64,000 nt of DNA from Candidatus Obscuribacterales bacterium (GTDB lineage Bacteria > Cyanobacteriota > Vampirovibrionia > Obscuribacterales > Obscuribacteraceae). The stretch covers positions 1 to 64,000 of the forward strand of contig JAGVKB010000120.1 of NCBI GenBank assembly GCA_020050835.1. The letters are read 5' to 3'. The notes beneath the pieces were generated by a model. That model worked only from the letters and a program-made list of their open reading frames with translations. It was not told the DNA's origin and ran no database searches. Position 1 is the stretch's first letter. Every line of letters begins with the position of its first letter. The position numbers and the translations under genes are program-made. Positions 52,926-62,143 of the stretch are shown here, one piece after another.

Positions 52926-52958
52926 AGTCTATTGATCTTCTGCAACCAAGTTGTAGCC
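52926..52958 (-). promoter_or_regulatory. PHO-box-like direct repeat plus -10, site 2 (before tail-anchored gene)
   Basis: On the minus strand GGCTACAACTT (52958-52948) then GGTTGCAGAAG (52947-52937), 11-bp period, five bases (ATCAA), then TAGACT (52931-52926) as -10. The first 11-mer is identical to site 1. Predicted start near 52919, 47 bases before ATG 52872. Confidence 0.75.
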
Positions 52959-53162
52959 AATCTGCTAGAGCAAACCGATCGCCCATACCTGGTGCGAGTC
53001 ACCACAAAATGAAGCCCACCGGCTCCATAACAGACAGCCCTGGCAGCGACCAATCACTGTGCAGCCGACTGAATGCAGAAAAATTCGAACGCAACTAACA
53101 AGGCGCGAGTGCAAAAGTAGCAACGATGCAAGACATTGGTCTTATCGGTTCTACGACTGACA

Positions 53163-56100
53163 CTACTTGTGTATGGCTACATAAGGACCATGAGACACAG
53201 TGACCATCTGAAGACAAGCAGCCATGGAGATCAGCTTGCTAGCCAGTAAGCGATCGCGCTTTTGCTTGCTGTTGATTACTTCTCTAAGAAGCTTGGAGTT
53301 GTGGATCAACCCGACAATAGAAACTTCAGAACTTGCTATGCTATGTCCGTTTGGAAGATCCAGCCTGCGAATATCCCGACGTCCTACTTGATCGTTCAGA
53401 CTGTTAACATTGTACTGCTTCCGTCCTACCAACAGAGCTTCCTCTCCAGCTGATATCGCAAATGAATTTGCCCCTAAGCTCACTTTGACGGACTTTCGCT
53501 TGTGCTCGTATACGTTTCGCACCTTTGTGACATCCCCTTGCTGGCAGACGTGCACCATGCCACCTTCCGATACACTTATGCTGTAAGAGCCGGCTCGTAC
53601 TGAAACGTCCTCGAATGCCGACAACAGCACCTCTCCTTCATACAGCGTCATATGTTGCTGCTCATTGAAAGAGAGAGTAGTGTCACCGATGTATCTCGTC
53701 TCAGCCTTATCAGTGATTACCGTTCTCAAGCGAGTTTCATTGGTACCACTGCTGGAGGCTATCCGCTCGTCGAAGCGCACCACCAATAAATTGCCTGAAT
53801 CAGAAAGCAGATCGCCAACTCTTTCAGGAAACAAATCAAAACGCTCATGTCTGATGGATACTTCATCTCCATGCGCACCAGAACTCGACGGAACGAGTCC
53901 CCATTTTCGTTGAATGTAAGCCTTTAGCGATCGCATGTTATCTGAACCCATCACTCCCACGCAGTCAAATCTACACATAAAGCTACTGGTATCATCTAGC
54001 ATCCTGTTCGCGTCGAAGGTTGATATGGCGATATCACATGCAAGCATTTTCTGATTGCGAGCACGGTCGATAGAATCTACGCCAGCTAGCTCACCAGGAC
54101 TTGACTCGGCAGCGGTTACAACCAGTTGTTGACCCGGCGGGACTTCCAACTGCCTGGTGCGGCCGCTCCGATCTGTCCCCACGAATTTCACCGGTGCACC
54201 AGCAATTGAGCTGACAACCAGGACACTTTTACCCGAGTCATTCCGGCACTCGACGATCGAGGCGCTCGAACCTGAAATCTCTACTTTGCCATATCTACTA
54301 CCAAAAACACAGCCCTCGTCCTTTGTTGCAAGAACCACCAGCTTGCCGCTTTCAATTTCAAGCGACCTCGCCCCGGAGCGTCCGACGGTAGCTCCAGAGC
54401 TACCAATCAAGAACAGACCGTCGCTGTGTTGAAATACAAATGGCTGACAGATACCGGGGGCAATAAGCCATTCTTCGCCATTGTCCGAACCGACCCCGAC
54501 ATTTCGATCTACGCTGAACGTGACAGCTTGCTGGCACATATCAGTCAGAGACTGTAAGACACCCTTATTGACCGGAGTGAGATCGGTTGGCACCAAAGCG
54601 TTCTTTTGCGGATCGGACGGAAGATTGAATCTGACGCCGAAAGGGTTGCTGGAGACACCCGGAACACCATCTCCCTCTGGAACTTCAGGTAGCAAGAGAA
54701 AAGGCAAGCTACCGACTATAGTCGAATTGTTGACGATTATCTCACCGGAATAAGTGCCACCGGGATCGATCAACAATCCGCCGCCCTGTGCTGACAGGGC
54801 TGAGCCTGTCAAAACGACGCTGCCAGACACGTTTCGTTCCAGTATGGTAGCCAACCCGTTGCCAGCTGACGATATGCCACCACCGCTAAGTGCCACAGTA
54901 AATCCAGAGACCCCGGTGACCAACTGCCCATCATCGAAGCTCATGCTGGCTGCGTTTTCTATTCGCAACGGCGGCGACTGTCCGTGCCTCTGCACGACCA
55001 TCTGATCGAGCTGTGCAAACGGAATGTCTGACAGTGGAATGAAGTCTTCTACCAAAGTCGGGGGCGGTCCATTTACAACTATCCCTACAACCCCGCCAAC
55101 CGGTGTCTGTCCGACAAATCCACCAATCGACTGCAAGGATGCGGAGTCTACATTCACCAGCGGAGCGACCGGTAGGGAAAGTGGATTAGTGTCAGCACCA
55201 TAAACATTCAGAGCCAGGTTTCCGCCAACCGCAGTAAGATTGCTTCCTGGATTCACGCTGATTCCAATCTCGCTGGAGTCTCTGAAACTGCCACCGGTCG
55301 GATCGCCACTCAGAATAAAAATTCCATTACTGACGGTGCTGGAAGAAACGGATGTAACATCGCCCGAAAGACTTACTTTACCTCCGCTTCCAATAGTCAG
55401 CCCGCTTCCGTTCACAGAAATGTTGGCCAAGGCGAGATCGGACAATATCGAAATCAACTGAGTTCCAAATTCATTAGGCGAAGTAACTGATACATCTATC
55501 CGGCTGCTTGCCGGAACCGTAATTGTCTCGGCCAGCAACAATACAAACGACTCGGCGCTCAAACTCAAACTGGCACCAGCCGCCAAGTCGAGTAGCGTGA
55601 CAGCCGCAGCGATTCCACCACCCTCAACTTGAATCGATGGGCTGGTTCCGCCGATATCGAAAGAGGACAACAACGCGCCGAAGCCTAGAGCCTGGTTTAA
55701 TGGAGAACTTCCGTTTGGCACTGCGCGAACCACAAACGGCAGGTCGCCACTCAGGGTAATAAAGATGGCAATTGCATTTGAAAAATTTACCGGTCCGTCC
55801 GCGTCAATTGACAGACGACCATTCATAGCAGGCGACAGATCGACATTGTCTGAGGACACTTGTAACCCGCCACCGCCCCGGCTGACTATCAGTCCACCCC
55901 CCAGTGTCAAATGACCTGTCCTTTCGGTAGGTAAAAAGAAGTTCCCGCGACCCAGCGTTGACAGCTCAGCACCACCGCTGTTGACCAACAATATCTGCCC
56001 GGTGCCGGTGTTATAGTCAGTCGTGTCATCGATTTCAGCCGAAAAGGGTTTTGGTTGTAAATTGGCACTACCCGAAGTCGATGCCAGCGTTATCTCACCG

Positions 56101-57923
56101 GCCACGTATACACCGCCAGGCAATGGTGCACCGGCCGCGCTGTTTGCCACCCGTGAAGCATTGATGCTGCCGACCGACACCGCCACGAACTCCTGCCCCT
56201 TTGTTGCCGGTGATCCAGGCACTCCGAAAACATCTTCAAAATTAGCGCCAGCCGGGTCAGAGACAAAAAATGGCACTACCAGATCATCGAAGCCAGCAAA
56301 CCCGTCTCCCAGCCCCAGAGGCACGACGATATCCCGAGACAGTGTAATCTGCCCCTGATCGTTATCAAAACTGACAAAACCGCCCCCTGGCAGCATGGAG
56401 GGAGTGACCGGCAGCGGACCGGAGTTCGTAAATGCAACTGGCAGAGTCCCAGACACCGGAACAGATCCGTCTTCATAAATCTGCTCGGAATGCGCCCCAG
56501 CTATGCTGCCAGTAACAACATTGTGATTAGTTCCGGACAGTCCGCCAACGGCCGTGACGAGAACATCGCCACCCCGACCGCCAACTCCGCTCGAAACATC
56601 TAGGCTCCCGAGCGAAATAGGCGCATCAGCGCTGGCATAGATACTGCCACCGCTGCCTCCAGCCGCAAGCGCTACTGCCTTAATATTAGCCGCCGTAACA
56701 CCGTTTCTTCCCAGCAGTGCTATGTGGCCGGCCTCGTCAAGGCCGGATGTATTGATGCCGCCCTGCACGTCTACAGCACCGCCAGCCACAAGCACAACAT
56801 TGCCTCCACGCCCGGTTGTGCTGGCTGTGTTGAGATCACTGGTGATGGTTATGTTACCGTTAGCTGTTACCTGGAAAAGCTCCCCAGCGAAATTTCCTCC
56901 CGGAGAAATGAAATTGCCAGCGACATTGAAGACCGGATCACCGGACAGGTCCAAACGCGCGATATTTAAGTCTCCACTTGAGACCGCAGCCGAAAGCTCT
57001 CTGGCCTTTATGGACACTGCCCCCTGCACTTGCTGCGCAGCCAAGCTAATTGCTCCCTGCAAAGCTGTGAGGTTGATATTTTGAGCCTGTAGCGCGCCAC
57101 CAGATACCGCCAGCTGGGACTGCCAGACAGCAGTCTGGATGTTGACCGTACCAGACGGAGCCAATATGTTGCCACCGGCATTGTTTACTACAAAACTGCT
57201 GCCGGATCCAGCAAAATTCACGTTGCCGAGAGTTGACTGAATGACACCGAAATTGCTTATCGACTGCCCTACCAACACACTCAAATCGCCTGTACTGGAG
57301 ATCAAGCCAGCATTAGCCAAGCTTCCAAGAACATTCAGCGTCAAATTCGCCTTGTCTTGAGCAAGCGCATTGGAAATCTGCCCGCCGGCAGCAACCTGCA
57401 GGTTGGACGCATTGATAATGCCATTTTCGGCCTGCATCAAAATGCTTCCTGCAATACTTGCCTGCCCTGCAATATTCAACGAATGGACAGTACTTTCACT
57501 TGCTGCACCACCAGAGCTGGAAGACACCACCGAATAAGCAACGACACCTTGCGGTAAAACGAAGTTAGCCAGACTGGTCGACGGCCCGAGATTGAGAGAG
57601 CCTCCTACTGCCGCACCCAGACTGTTGACGGTTAGTTCTTGCTGCCCGGACTGCACCTGAGTGAGCGCTACAAATTCTGCCGGTGTTAGCAACATGCCAG
57701 CAGAGATCTGTCTAGGGTCCTGGCCGGCAATCTGTATCTGTCCAGCAGCCGGAGCCTCGATTGAAGCTGTAGTGGACGAAAGGTCCAGATGCTCAGGCAA
57801 TGATTCCGCCAGCGCCGGCTGAAGTAAGAATTCACCGATAAATACAAGCAGTAAGATCCAGACAGTTCCTTGCTCGAATGTACTACCTGCACTAAATCTA
57901 CGCAGTGAATGAAACTTCACCAT
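53163..57923 (-). CDS. Large exported beta-helix adhesin-like protein with FecR-like segments
   Basis: 1586 residues from ATG 57923 (GAGGGA 6 bp upstream; 57953 would be almost leaderless at the predicted start site). Signal peptide to about 41 (QPALAES). Residues about 60-1090 are Ser/Gly/Asn-rich repeats of a parallel beta-helix like filamentous haemagglutinin (NAGLISSTGDLSVLVGQSI, GGNVVLVAGGAVDVQGG), opening with LTPAEFVALTQVQSGQQ. The last 480 residues differ: two stretches resemble FecR domains (about 1170-1255, ESGKLVVLATKDEGCV; about 1435-1510, LYEGEVLLSAFEDVSVRAGSYSI). Probably a cell-surface adhesin or matrix protein; no TpsB partner or autotransporter barrel is seen. Preceded by site 3. 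Confidence 0.82.
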   Translation of the reverse strand: MVKFHSLRRFSAGSTFEQGTVWILLLVFIGEFLLQPALAESLPEHLDLSSTTASIEAPAAGQIQIAGQDPRQISAGMLLTPAEFVALTQVQSGQQELTVNSLGAAVGGSLNLGPSTSLANFVLPQGVVAYSVVSSSSGGAASESTVHSLNIAGQASIAGSILMQAENGIINASNLQVAAGGQISNALAQDKANLTLNVLGSLANAGLISSTGDLSVLVGQSISNFGVIQSTLGNVNFAGSGSSFVVNNAGGNILAPSGTVNIQTAVWQSQLAVSGGALQAQNINLTALQGAISLAAQQVQGAVSIKARELSAAVSSGDLNIARLDLSGDPVFNVAGNFISPGGNFAGELFQVTANGNITITSDLNTASTTGRGGNVVLVAGGAVDVQGGINTSGLDEAGHIALLGRNGVTAANIKAVALAAGGSGGSIYASADAPISLGSLDVSSGVGGRGGDVLVTAVGGLSGTNHNVVTGSIAGAHSEQIYEDGSVPVSGTLPVAFTNSGPLPVTPSMLPGGGFVSFDNDQGQITLSRDIVVPLGLGDGFAGFDDLVVPFFVSDPAGANFEDVFGVPGSPATKGQEFVAVSVGSINASRVANSAAGAPLPGGVYVAGEITLASTSGSANLQPKPFSAEIDDTTDYNTGTGQILLVNSGGAELSTLGRGNFFLPTERTGHLTLGGGLIVSRGGGGLQVSSDNVDLSPAMNGRLSIDADGPVNFSNAIAIFITLSGDLPFVVRAVPNGSSPLNQALGFGALLSSFDIGGTSPSIQVEGGGIAAAVTLLDLAAGASLSLSAESFVLLLAETITVPASSRIDVSVTSPNEFGTQLISILSDLALANISVNGSGLTIGSGGKVSLSGDVTSVSSSTVSNGIFILSGDPTGGSFRDSSEIGISVNPGSNLTAVGGNLALNVYGADTNPLSLPVAPLVNVDSASLQSIGGFVGQTPVGGVVGIVVNGPPPTLVEDFIPLSDIPFAQLDQMVVQRHGQSPPLRIENAASMSFDDGQLVTGVSGFTVALSGGGISSAGNGLATILERNVSGSVVLTGSALSAQGGGLLIDPGGTYSGEIIVNNSTIVGSLPFLLLPEVPEGDGVPGVSSNPFGVRFNLPSDPQKNALVPTDLTPVNKGVLQSLTDMCQQAVTFSVDRNVGVGSDNGEEWLIAPGICQPFVFQHSDGLFLIGSSGATVGRSGARSLEIESGKLVVLATKDEGCVFGSRYGKVEISGSSASIVECRNDSGKSVLVVSSIAGAPVKFVGTDRSGRTRQLEVPPGQQLVVTAAESSPGELAGVDSIDRARNQKMLACDIAISTFDANRMLDDTSSFMCRFDCVGVMGSDNMRSLKAYIQRKWGLVPSSSGAHGDEVSIRHERFDLFPERVGDLLSDSGNLLVVRFDERIASSSGTNETRLRTVITDKAETRYIGDTTLSFNEQQHMTLYEGEVLLSAFEDVSVRAGSYSISVSEGGMVHVCQQGDVTKVRNVYEHKRKSVKVSLGANSFAISAGEEALLVGRKQYNVNSLNDQVGRRDIRRLDLPNGHSIASSEVSIVGLIHNSKLLREVINSKQKRDRLLASKLISMAACLQMVTVSHGPYVAIHK

Positions 57924-58247
57924 AGGATCCCTCGCTAAACACTCTGGCAGCATCCAAGTTCGAACTTACTTCTTATCTGTAACCAAACCGTAACCGTTCG
58001 CGCCGCCAGATGAATTCCACCGATGCGTCGACCGAACTATCTTTAGTCATCTCAGCTCCCCAGCTCTAAGACACTATCGTGAGGACAAGTCACCGAAAGA
58101 TTATTGACCAGGACTCAACTGAGCCAGTCACAGCGGCAGATCCAGATATCGCACGTTATTCCCCATTTATCACCTTTACCCAGCAAGACGCAGTCTGTAA
58201 CATCCATTCGGGCTCTGGAGACAGAGAAAGAGTATGACCGCATTCGG
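57924..58247. other. 324-bp intergenic region upstream of the adhesin
   Basis: Holds the PHO-box-like site 3 (57963-57995) near the adhesin start. The rest, up to the end of the TadE-like gene, shows no gene, hairpin or promoter that I can support. Confidence 0.5.
57963..57995 (-). promoter_or_regulatory. PHO-box-like direct repeat plus -10, site 3 (before adhesin)
   Basis: On the minus strand GGTTACGGTTT (57995-57985) then GGTTACAGATA (57984-57974), 11-bp period, five bases (AGAAG), then TAAGTT (57968-57963) as -10. Predicted start near 57956, 33 bases before ATG 57923. Confidence 0.7.
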
Positions 58248-58772
58248 TTACATTGAGGCAGAACCATCCGTTCCAGAAGACCCGATAGCGGTCACCTTCG
58301 GCAATCTTAGTTTGACTACCGGGAAAGTATATTGCTGTCTCAAACCAACTTTCGTGCCCGCTGAATCGGCCCCAAAAGGCATGAGCGGGAACGGCAGGCG
58401 AACAGACAGCCTGGTGCCAACCGTAACGCGCGGTCCATCACTTGACTCTGCTCCTTCCGTCGGAAAGCTGAATACTTCAGGCGCGTCAGCGTCAACGGTA
58501 AAAAATGACGGATTCAATTGGAATGAACTTATAACTGCCCTTGCCGCATTCTTTGCACTGGTTGCATCCGATGACTGAGCTGCCGCGCGTGCGGATTCGC
58601 GTGTAATTTTGTCGTTAAGACTGGCTGCTTGAACCAACAACACTGCGTTGGTTGTCAGCCCGATCATCACAAACAACAGCGGGATAGCAGCACACAACTC
58701 CACAAGTAGACTTCCTCTGCTGGTCCGATTTTTACTATTCGACTTCAGCCTGGGCGAGACGTTAATATTCAT
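58248..58772 (-). CDS. TadE-like pilus-associated protein (second)
   Basis: 174 residues with a perfect AGGAGG 8 bp before the ATG. Polar N-terminus, conserved Glu in LLVELCAAIPLLF, a hydrophobic helix (about 22-45), a helical spacer (SLNDKITRESARAAAQSS) and an extracytoplasmic domain of about 110 residues. It follows the TadG-like gene by 12 bp and is its operon partner, the usual TadE-TadG pairing. Different in sequence from the TadE-like protein at 50590, so two paralogues serve this island. Confidence 0.8.
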   Translation of the reverse strand: MNINVSPRLKSNSKNRTSRGSLLVELCAAIPLLFVMIGLTTNAVLLVQAASLNDKITRESARAAAQSSDATSAKNAARAVISSFQLNPSFFTVDADAPEVFSFPTEGAESSDGPRVTVGTRLSVRLPFPLMPFGADSAGTKVGLRQQYTFPVVKLRLPKVTAIGSSGTDGSASM

Positions 58773-58784
58773 ATGACTTACCTC

Positions 58785-60734
58785 CTAAAGCGTAACTAGA
58801 TTGCGCGCTATGTTTTGAAAGACCTGATCAAGCCTGCTTCTTATGTTGTCGCGCTGAGCCGGCTCCGGAGCCTGGTACTCACCCGGCAACATTGATGGTT
58901 TGACGCCGCCGGCAAAATCGCTTTCCGCTACCCGGTAATAGCGCGCTCCATGCCCTGAACTTCCGGCCAGTCCGAAACCATCTTTATACTGATCGCCAAG
59001 GTCTTTGTCGACGCTGCCAAGCTTAACTTCCGGGTCGTCTCGAAAATGCCAGTTGTGAGGAGCGTCGTAATGTCCAAACTCTTCGCGTGGTCCATAAAAT
59101 CCGATTGTATAAATCGGAATGCCCTGTTTACGAGCACGGTTGCAAGGGTCAACACACGAGCCCTGTCTCCAGGTATGAATCCCCAGAATACTTATCTTGA
59201 AGTCATCAACTAGCGGGAAATCCATCCAGCGCTTCAGCTTGTACGCCCACGGACTTTTGTCATCTTTGTTTTCCTCACGCAAGCCCAGCGCAAGTCCTCT
59301 GGTCAGAAGCACGATAACCTTGCGTCGCGTGGGATCTTTCTGTGCATCCAGCAAGTTAAGCGCTTCGTCGAGACCATGATTGATCGCCGAACCAGGATAA
59401 ACCGTAACCCCTTCCCCATCTTGATCGTTGCTGAGTTTTCTTTTGAGCGCATCGGCACTATCTGTCAGCTGACTGTAAGGCAAGGTGTATGTTCTGACCT
59501 CACCCACTCCTTTGCCAACAACGCTGCCGCCTGCAGTGTCGCCATAACCGGTCGAAACCGACTGGAACTTAAACTCAGAGGTGCTGGGGTCAGAATAGGC
59601 TGATGAGGCTGCCTGACCGGCAAATGTCACCAGGCCAATCCGCGCACCGGGATATCTCTCATGAAGAGTGTCGACAAACCCCCTCAAAGAATCCAAGCAG
59701 AGATTGAGTGGTTGAAGTTGCTGTCTTGCTTCCATTTCATAAGCCGAAGTAAAACCTTCCTTGCTTTGCTGTGCGGCTCTTGACTCATCGACAAGCTTTT
59801 CCAAAGGCCAGTTGGGTACATCAACGACGAGATCTGTATATTGCCGCTTTTCATCTTGACTGCCCGGACGAATAGGTCCGCCACGCAAGCCTGTTGCCGG
59901 GTCGACCTGAGCATCACCGAATGTCGCCGGAAGATCCCATTTACGAGGGTCCCCAGTTTCTCTAAGCAGTGGATTAAAGTGCAACATAGGGAAATAACCA
60001 CCCCCATCATGATTGGCGATTAGCATCTGGGGAGGCAATGGATAACCGATTGGATGCTCCCATCCGCGCTTACCGAAAACCATCTCCCCATTGGGACAGA
60101 CATCATACCCCCACTCATTGCTCAACCCCTTGCCGGGGTCGTTGTCCTGCCACTTCCTGTACCTTCGAGCGAATTTTACCGGCGTCCAGTCAGCCATCCT
60201 GTCGCCAATCTCCACACAAAGTACGATATCCAGTTTTGGGAAGGCGACTTGGGATTTACACTTGAGCTTATAGGGGCTCAACCCGAGAATTCTTTGACAC
60301 AGCGGAGTAACCGTACAGCTCGAGTTGACCTTCACCGTGACTGGCTCCTTAGCGCTTCCATCAACCACCTCGAAGTCGATGAAGGAACCTTTTTGAAGTT
60401 TGGATCCTAAAATTGTATTTTCAGCAAAAATCTCGTCGGCAACTTTCCTGGCAGTCGCCTTGATGTTTGTGCTGGCGCCAGTGGAATTGCCTTTATCCGC
60501 ATATGTCAGCAAGTATGCCAACCCTGCCGCATCAGTTGCAACCTTAAGCTGTTCAGATGCAAGCGCCGCACGGCTCACTTCCAGGGCAAAGAGTCCAATC
60601 GCTCCTAGGACAGCAAAGCCAAAGACCAGAGCCAAAGCCGATACTGCTATACCGGATTGCTTTCTAACCATCCGCGGTGCAGTTCCGCGCACAGCCCTAT
60701 CCTGCGTTCTCAAACCACTAGTTGCGTACTTCAT
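58785..60734 (-). CDS. TadG-like protein with degenerate von Willebrand A domain
   Basis: 649 residues from ATG 60734 (GGTGG 7 bp upstream). The frame runs open to 60812, but that is the predicted transcription start. After a Lys/Arg-rich start comes the TadG helix (GIAVSALALVFGFAVLGAIGLFALEVSRA), then ASEQLKVATDAAGLA as in TadG/RcpC proteins. The VWA domain (about 175-640) carries the first strand DIVLCVEIGDR, a helix-strand LRGFVDTLHERYPGARIGLVTFAG, and IVLLTRGL then IPIYTIGFYG. The MIDAS pattern DxSxS is replaced by ExGxR and the later D of LLTDG by R, so metal binding is probably lost. A long insert (about 170 residues) separates the first strand from the rest. Surface or pilus-tip adhesin-like function. 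Confidence 0.78.
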   Translation of the reverse strand: MKYATSGLRTQDRAVRGTAPRMVRKQSGIAVSALALVFGFAVLGAIGLFALEVSRAALASEQLKVATDAAGLAYLLTYADKGNSTGASTNIKATARKVADEIFAENTILGSKLQKGSFIDFEVVDGSAKEPVTVKVNSSCTVTPLCQRILGLSPYKLKCKSQVAFPKLDIVLCVEIGDRMADWTPVKFARRYRKWQDNDPGKGLSNEWGYDVCPNGEMVFGKRGWEHPIGYPLPPQMLIANHDGGGYFPMLHFNPLLRETGDPRKWDLPATFGDAQVDPATGLRGGPIRPGSQDEKRQYTDLVVDVPNWPLEKLVDESRAAQQSKEGFTSAYEMEARQQLQPLNLCLDSLRGFVDTLHERYPGARIGLVTFAGQAASSAYSDPSTSEFKFQSVSTGYGDTAGGSVVGKGVGEVRTYTLPYSQLTDSADALKRKLSNDQDGEGVTVYPGSAINHGLDEALNLLDAQKDPTRRKVIVLLTRGLALGLREENKDDKSPWAYKLKRWMDFPLVDDFKISILGIHTWRQGSCVDPCNRARKQGIPIYTIGFYGPREEFGHYDAPHNWHFRDDPEVKLGSVDKDLGDQYKDGFGLAGSSGHGARYYRVAESDFAGGVKPSMLPGEYQAPEPAQRDNIRSRLDQVFQNIARNLVTL

Positions 60735-60818
60735 CTCCATTCCACCCGTAGTTGAAAGTCCCAGCCAAACGTTGCCGTACAGTTGTGCTTTACGCGCACC
60801 CTCAGCATCCACAATTTC

Positions 60819-60851
60819 ACCCTATCCAGGAGATGCAACCAATTTGTAACC
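60819..60851 (-). promoter_or_regulatory. PHO-box-like direct repeat plus -10, site 4 (before TadG-TadE operon)
   Basis: On the minus strand GGTTACAAATT (60851-60841) then GGTTGCATCTC (60840-60830), 11-bp period, five bases (CTGGA), then TAGGGT (60824-60819) as -10. Predicted start near 60812, 78 bases before ATG 60734. Confidence 0.75.
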
Positions 60852-61044
60852 AATCGCCCGGAAGCTCTCCGGATGAGTAGCTTGCGGCAGAGCACTTGCA
60901 TGGTGGCATTCTTACTACTCCTGCTGTCTGGCACGCACTATTAGTGGTGCGCCATTTAGACAGGCAGTATCACCTTTCATCAGGTAGAATGAACATGCGG
61001 TGAGCAGTCCGTAATCGAGATGTGAGCTCATACAACGATTAACA

Positions 61045-61074
61045 TTGACAATTTCAATCGATGAGAACGATACT
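61045..61074 (+). promoter_or_regulatory. Sigma70-type promoter of the exported protein gene
   Basis: TTGACA (61045-61050), 18-bp spacer, GATACT (61069-61074). Transcription would start near 61081, 52 bp before the ATG at 61133. Unlike its neighbours this gene has a -35 box and no PHO-box-like repeat. Confidence 0.5.
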
Positions 61075-61132
61075 TGTAACTGAAGTCGCACTCATTTGGC
61101 TTCGCTTAACCAGAAAGTGTTGAAAGACTCGT

Positions 61133-62071
61133 ATGAAAAATGCAATCTGCAATTGTGCCCTGCTGCTAGCTGTCGTTCTTTCAAGTGTCGCGAGCGAAAC
61201 AACACTTGCTGAATCCGGCAATGACAGCAATTCTTCAAAGGCTGCGCCTCTCGAAGGTCGAATCGAGCAGACTGCGGATTTCAAGGTACCGTTGCCGGCT
61301 GGACTAACAAAGCTAAAGGCGCTGGTTCCTAAGATGGATACGACTCATCGCCCAGTGCTCAAAGGCGGAGTCACAGAACTAGGCAGTGAGGTTGTAGAGT
61401 CAAGTTTTTCGTCCGATATGCTCGGCTTCTGGGGCGGTGAATTGAAGATCACTTCAATTTATCACGCCCGCCCATTTGCGGATGGACAGCAACGAGAGGG
61501 CATCACAGGGTTAGTCGTCTTTCATTTTGTTAAAGATGGCAATGATATCAAGCTAAAACCGGCAACGATTTTCATGCCGCATGTGCGAAAGCGCGTGAGA
61601 GACTCAGTCTTTCGCCCGGCTCGCCTAGAACAGATGAAGGAGACCGCGAATCAAACTGGTAAGGACATCGATCCCGATCAGTTATTGGAACGAAATCCAG
61701 TTATCTCTCTGGGCAGCGGTGAATGGGCTAGACTAGGCGGGGCTACAGGCAAAGCTACCATCACCGCCAACACCTTGCGCACGCTCGGGACCGGAATTGT
61801 CGAGCAAGACATAGTCAGCAGATACGAGCACAATAGCGCAGTTGGAGACAAGCGCAGTGGCTATCTTGAAGTAATCTGCCGTTTCAAGCAAACCGGTCCG
61901 GATTCACGATTTGTCCAGGTCGCTAAGGTTGGTTACGCAGCCAACGGTACTATGATTAGACGTGTGCTTCTTGAAGGAATAGTTACTCGCGATTGGCAAC
62001 CGACAGCTGACAAGATCAGCAAGCAAGTCAATCGTCCCTGGCAACGCATTGTTTTGATCCACGATATTTGA
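61133..62071 (+). CDS. Exported protein of unknown function
   Basis: 312 residues with a signal peptide (about 1-27, cleavage near TTLAES). The mature part is a mixed alpha/beta chain (for example SSDMLGFWGGELKITSIYHARP, IVEQDIVSRYEHN, YLEVICRFKQTG) without motifs I recognise. Only one or two cysteines remain in the mature chain, no lipobox, no membrane helix. It has its own sigma70 promoter and is divergent from the TadG-like gene. Probably periplasmic or secreted. Function unknown. Confidence 0.7.
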   Translation: MKNAICNCALLLAVVLSSVASETTLAESGNDSNSSKAAPLEGRIEQTADFKVPLPAGLTKLKALVPKMDTTHRPVLKGGVTELGSEVVESSFSSDMLGFWGGELKITSIYHARPFADGQQREGITGLVVFHFVKDGNDIKLKPATIFMPHVRKRVRDSVFRPARLEQMKETANQTGKDIDPDQLLERNPVISLGSGEWARLGGATGKATITANTLRTLGTGIVEQDIVSRYEHNSAVGDKRSGYLEVICRFKQTGPDSRFVQVAKVGYAANGTMIRRVLLEGIVTRDWQPTADKISKQVNRPWQRIVLIHDI

Positions 62072-62143
62072 GCCGTGGACTCCTGCTAAAGCCGTTGCTC
62101 GATTCACGCTATGGCTACGAAATCATGCATTGGTGGTCACGCT

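Larger units (their letters stand above)
60735..61132. other. 398-bp divergent intergenic region
   Basis: Separates the TadG-like gene (left) and the exported protein gene (right). It contains PHO-box-like site 4 (60819-60851) for the left gene and a TTGACA promoter for the right gene. The middle (about 60860-61040) shows no gene and no structure I can support. Confidence 0.5.

Noticed and set aside
58240-58262. GGTTACATTGAGG near the end of the second TadE-like gene as a fifth PHO-box-like site
   Set aside because: A single half-site on the wrong strand, inside a gene, without an 11-bp partner or -10.
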